From NCBI GenBank assembly GCA_018697195.1, contig JAGMWU010000045.1:582628-646627 (forward strand): a DNA stretch of 64,000 nt, written 5' to 3'. The notes beneath the pieces were generated by a model that saw only the letters and a program-made list of their open reading frames with translations, had not been told where the DNA came from and did not search any database. The first letter of the stretch is position 1. Each line of letters opens with the position of its first letter. The stretch comes from Certhia americana. Taxonomy: Eukaryota; Chordata; Aves; Passeriformes; Certhiidae. Positions 59,301 to 64,000 of this stretch are shown one piece after another. Position numbers and translations under genes: made by a program.

Positions 59301-62300
59301 AGTTTCTGTTGTAAGCGTTTTGCTCGTTTGTACATCATCCCAAGGTGGCACGTGGCTAAGAGCAATACACCTGTCTAGGAAATAACAGTTTCCTATTTCC
59401 CAAAGCCCAGAAGCAGAAAAATGAAGTTTTTACTGAAGAATCATGGATGCATTTGTATTGGCTTTTAAAGCTGACTTTTCTGTAGCACAAGAATACACTG
59501 CTTGTGTTGACAGGGTGGCTATAGCATTCCAGAGGAATGCTGAGCTGTTAGGTTGTATAAATGAGTAATGTCTTGCAACAGTTGGCCTTGACAGCCTTAC
59601 ACTTTCTTAAGCGGATTTACAATCATCTAATATTTGCACACCTCCTTTCAACACTTAAAGCATCAGCTTCTGTTTAGTCACTGTAAATCTAGGGCTATTC
59701 TTTCAGGAGGAAGCTCCCCCCAAGTGATTTCAATGACCTGAAATGCTAAGTGACATGGCTGCACCTTTAATGAGAGTGATATTTCTTAGTTCATCACCAA
59801 CTCTGTCATAAGAAAACATTTGCATTCTTATTTGGCCAACAAGAGTCTCATCACAGCAATTTCCAGATAGAAAAGGGCTGAATGCTGAAGCTCAGTTTTA
59901 ATTAAGTGTGCTACATCTTGCTTAGGTTCTCTAACAGGCTTAGATGAAGAAATACCAAATAATTAAAGGGATAAAGTAGAGTAATGACTAGGAGTTATAT
60001 AACAAAGAACCAAGTCTCATTTCTTTTAATCATGAAATGTTTTTCTTTTTTTGTGTGTGGACTTGAACATTTCAGCCCTTGTGGCTCAGTTCAGCTGAAG
60101 AAAAAAATATTATAATGCTTCTGAAGAAGTGAAAAATAGTTGACAGAAACCTTATGAGACCTTTTATTTTTTTTTTTTTTTTTGATGTTGCCACAGAGGA
60201 AAACATGATATGGTGATGAGTATGGATGAATTTTTGAAAGGTTAGCACTTAGATGGTTGCTGCAAGGACAATTACAGTTGCTGTGGCTTTGATCACAAAG
60301 AAATCTGGACATTTGTTATGGTTCTGTGACAATGCAAATTGTGGTAATTTGTTAGCAGAACTCTCTCAAGCTGTAGCTTTCACATTTACCCCTTCATAGC
60401 ACAGTTGAAAATTACAAAAAAAAGTCAAATAAAAACCTTCCAAATGAATATCAGTTGTAGCTAAAATCATCATTGAAATGCTACAATTCCCCAAAATTTA
60501 AAGATCATGGAGAAACACCATGATTTGATTCATTTTCAGTCTCTGGACAGTGGACCACTTCCAATCTTTCCTCTTTGTTATCCAAATTTTAATTTTATGC
60601 TTTGTAAAGTTGCTGTGGGATGCTAATTATTACCTCATGGTCAGCTTTGGATCAGCTTCAATAGCGCTGTGGTCCCAATGGTTTGCAGGAGCATAAAACA
60701 TAGTCTAGTGTTTTCTTCCATCAAACTAAGTTCTTGCAGGGAACACATCTTCATGCTAGTGCTCCCACTGTATTACTCTATTATTAGCAAAAAAATTCCC
60801 AAAGGAAAGCCATGCTTCAAAGAAGCTGAGCAAGGGGAGATGAAACACAGATGCTATCGTAGGTCAATATTCCATTTAAAAAAAAGGGAGAACACCACCA
60901 TCAAGAGAAGTTCAGCAGCATGGATTCAGCCTTTCTCTTACTTTTCCATTCTCCTGATAGTGAAATAATTGCAGCAGCTATTTAAATATGTACTATCTCT
61001 TTCTATTGTGTCCTGAGGAAATTGGAGAAGGGTAAGAAACAGAGACAGATAGGCCAGAGAAAAAAGAACAATGGAATAGCACAGAGGGAAGTCACTGTCT
61101 ACTTAATTTCGCTCTGCTGCAAACTGTTGAGGGCTTTATAGTTTGACAACAATGACAGAGCTGTCATCAATCCTCACTGTCAGACCGTAGACTTGTGCTT
61201 TAACTAATTCACCACCAGCAACATAAACAGGAGGTTGTGATCAAGTTATGTGTTATGTCTTGTGACAAAGCTGAGGTACACAGAACACTCTGCAATTGTA
61301 CAAAGAATCATGAAAATATAAAGAAAAGGATCCCAGATAAAAATGAGGGCACGTTTTTTTTTATTTGCTTAGGAGTTAATTGTAGTTTTTTTACTTTTTT
61401 TGACTTGTGTGTGGTTGATTTTAAATGCCCTTATGCACCAGCAATTTGCTCAATTTATGGATCTGAAAAACTTACATTTTTAAGTTACATGTGGAGCTTG
61501 GTGTGGTCTATTTCTAGTGATAGAAGGGGAAACTCCAGTGTGAGTTTTTTCAGCACCTCAGGCTATAATTGTCACCGGTGTGTGTTCCCATTTAATGAGG
61601 CATTCAGTACTTTATCACAGAAATGAGAGATTGTGCACAGTTTGTACCACTGAAATAATTGTCAAATGTGTTTGTGCCTGGCAGCTGAATGTTAGCTAGT
61701 GGTGACCTGTCTTGATGAAGCAAACAGCTGGCTTTGCTTGACATGATGGAAAAGAATGTATTTTATTTTTGTTACAGATTCAGAAATATCAATTAAGTGT
61801 TGGAAATGTGCTTGAGGCGATGAAATGGCCACTTTGATCCAGGATTCCTTGTTGTTTGGACTTGTTCAAGTGGTGAAGTTTGGTATGGCCCCTTGTAGGG
61901 ATAGTCTGAATAGAAATAACTGTATTTTAGACAACAATTATTGTTTTCATCAATACACCCAATCATCAAGGCATAAGTTTTCACTTAGGTCCATTTCAGT
62001 GCTCTTGTCCTTTTTGCTTGATCACTGGATTTATTTCACAAGGCCGAAATGGTAAAAATTACAAAAGTGATGTTACACACTGGAAATGTGAGTTATGTGG
62101 AAAAAGGCAGGAATCAGCAGCCTTGAACATCTCAGACTAGCCTGGGAATCTTGGGTTTGGTGAAACGAGGGTGAGAAGAGTTTGGAAATTTTGAATCTTA
62201 GAAAAAATGGTGTGTGATTAAGATTTTGAGAGACTGTAGAGGTGTAAGTTGTATCAGTGGCTTACGTGGTTTCCTGGGATTGCTGCTTTAATGCAGCAAA

Positions 62301-62923
62301 TTTGGAATTTTTGGAAAGAAAAATGCAATCTACAGAGAAAAGACTGAAGAGAAGTATGAAGGAAAAAACCAAACATTTAAAGGGTCCAGGTGACATTGTA
62401 AACCACCAGACCATATCTGAGTGCTTTATCATGTCACTACAAACTCCCTATTTCTAGTTTAGTTTATATGCTTCTTGGAAATTGAAAATCTGGCCTTGAA
62501 ATATATTTAGAAATCTCTCAGGATTTATTGTCTGATATTACAGTAATGTTTTTTTCCCTGGGCTTGACAAACACCTCAAAAAAAATCCAACCCCTCAACC
62601 GCCTCAAACCACTGGAGTCTTTACATCCTGTTCTTGTCAGTGAAATAAAAATCTTTTTATTTGACAGGAAAGCTGCTAAGTAAAAGTACCCAAAGCAAAT
62701 CAATCCTTCCCAAAAATTCTGGAAACAAAATGGAATTGGATATTGAATTGTGCCCATCCTGCCACATATTAGGAACTCAATTACAGCTTTTCAGAAGCCA
62801 ATCTATTTAAAAGTCAATTAAATTGCTTACTTTTCTATCCAGGTCGTCTCTTTCCTGTCCATTGCATTCTGTCACAGTTATCACTGGTTGCATCTCACCC
62901 CATGGTCATAACAAATGTCTCAT
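56346..62923. other. intergenic, no gene seen
   Basis: AT-rich DNA with a T17 tract at 60167-60183. Plus-strand frames of 115 codons (57585-57932) and 129 codons (61237-61626) are unrecognised and probably chance. Confidence 0.5.
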
Positions 62924-63590
62924 TGTCTTGGTTTGACCAACAGGTGTCTGCTAAGGAAGGCAGGAGCCTCCCTTGGAACGGAGAATTTAAAACCCCTCTC
63001 TCTGAATTATTATAATTTTGAAATTAAGGGGCTCTCAGGCAAAGATATGGGGATAAGAATAACAGTTCTTTATTAGGGGAACTAAAATTAAAAAAATGCA
63101 GTAATACAAAAAACCCAAACCTATTGACAGAGTCGGAATACAACCTGACACCCTGTTGGTTGGGGTGTTGGTAGCAGTCTGATTAAATGGTGGCTGCAGT
63201 CCTGGAGTGGCAGATGTGGCATTGTTGAAGCAATGATCCTGTAGAAAGGTGTAGTTTTCTTCTGAAGGTCCAGTGGTGGTGTAGATGGGCTTCCTGTGTA
63301 TGGTCTTCTTTTGAGAATCTAGTGGAAAAGGCTGGCTTGGTGTTCCAAATCCCAGATTTTTATCCAGGTAGGAATGCTTGGCTCCTCCCCCTGCATGAAA
63401 CATCTCCCAGTGGGATGATGTAATTTTATTAGTCATACAGTGAGACTCAATGGCCCATGAGCAGAAGATCTCTCCCTGGAGGAAGGCTGGGTTGTGGAAG
63501 AGTTAAAGAAAACTGCCCCAGCTGGTTTTCAACAGCTGGCTCATTAACAGAGGGTTACCCCACCCCAGTTTCAACCATGGTGATAGAATA
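62924..63590 (-). mobile_element. solo LTR, passerine ERV type
   Basis: Starts TGTCTTGGTTTGACC and runs through AGGAAGGCAGGAGCCTCCCT, AATTATTATAATTTTGAAAT, AAGGGGCTCTCAGGCAAAGA and CAACCTGACACCCTGTTGGT, matching my memory of an abundant passerine LTR seen here in antisense. On the minus strand a GATAAAA TATA-like box (63357-63363) precedes an AATAAA (63069-63074). The right end is set near 63590, where the familiar sequence fades. No viral genes flank it within the 400 bases left in the window, so a solo LTR is likely, though the body could lie beyond the edge. A 133-codon minus frame inside (63035-63436) is part of the LTR, not a gene. Confidence 0.75.
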
Positions 63591-64000
63591 CATACTTCTG
63601 GTTAAATATTGCACTGCAACCCAAGACAGTCATGGATCATCTCATACACAAAATGTTTGGATTTTCCATTAAAAGTGAACAGCCAATACAAAATAAATGC
63701 TTGCTTTCAGCCTATGAAAAATATATACTGTTATTATTCGACACTAATATTCCCAAAAGCAACTCTCAGAATTACTGACATCTCAGCCTGTACCATCAAG
63801 GACACCCACAAAATACTTGTAAAATGAGACTGTGAACTAAAGTTCTGTAACAGTACATTGCAAGGCAAGGACCTGGTGAGTTTGCCTTATGATCTGGTGA
63901 AGTTTTTCTGTGGACTGCCCCTGGTAATGTGAATGCTAATTGCTGTCTTTTTAGCTTTGAGTAAAGGTAAAGCAAGGACAAAAAGCTCTTCCTTCATACT
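63591..64000. other. intergenic to window edge, nothing recognisable
   Basis: AT-rich sequence after the LTR with no exon, repeat or motif I can support. Confidence 0.5.

Noticed and set aside
61237..61626. 129-codon plus-strand frame
   Set aside because: Unrecognised, ordinary AT-rich DNA, no gene context.
63035..63436. 133-codon minus-strand frame near the right edge
   Set aside because: Sits inside the solo LTR, so it is repeat sequence and not a host gene.

Overview
The window looks like avian, most likely passerine, chromosomal DNA. It carries CR1 LINE fragments in both orientations, several LTRs of the kind common in passerine genomes, a CpG-island promoter, and a vertebrate gene with ten coding exons and canonical splice sites. 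There is no bacterial-style gene packing, CRISPR array, tRNA or rRNA. The species cannot be named from the sequence alone.

Layout. (1) Positions 1-2690: a tract of moderate GC that has no recognisable repeat or gene and has kept its CpG dinucleotides, unlike the rest of the window. (2) 2690-4060: a strong CpG island, apparently a divergent promoter. Its plus-strand product is COPS4 (COP9 signalosome subunit 4), whose start codon sits inside a perfect TISU/YY1 element. Its minus-strand side has a good splice donor and a second TISU-like ATG; by vertebrate gene order the neighbour could be LIN54, but no LIN54 coding sequence is visible. (3) 3871-12742: COPS4 complete, with ten coding exons, 407 codons and a poly(A) signal. 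(4) 12745-64000: about 51 kb with no intact protein gene. It holds an isolated small CpG island (14740-15420), seven CR1 fragments, three LTRs, a locally duplicated 175-bp segment of unknown origin, a G-quadruplex run, and a processed pseudogene of the splicing factor PRPF31 on the minus strand near 44.0-44.8 kb.

Functionally, the only gene whose product can be inferred with confidence is COPS4, a PCI-domain subunit of the eight-subunit complex that removes NEDD8 from cullin-RING ubiquitin ligases. The most informative extra signals are the architecture of the COPS4 promoter (TISU start, tandem 21-bp repeat, two consensus E2F sites on either side), the CpG-retaining tract at the left edge, and the PRPF31 retrocopy with an internal deletion. 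I did not find a convincing new multi-gene system.
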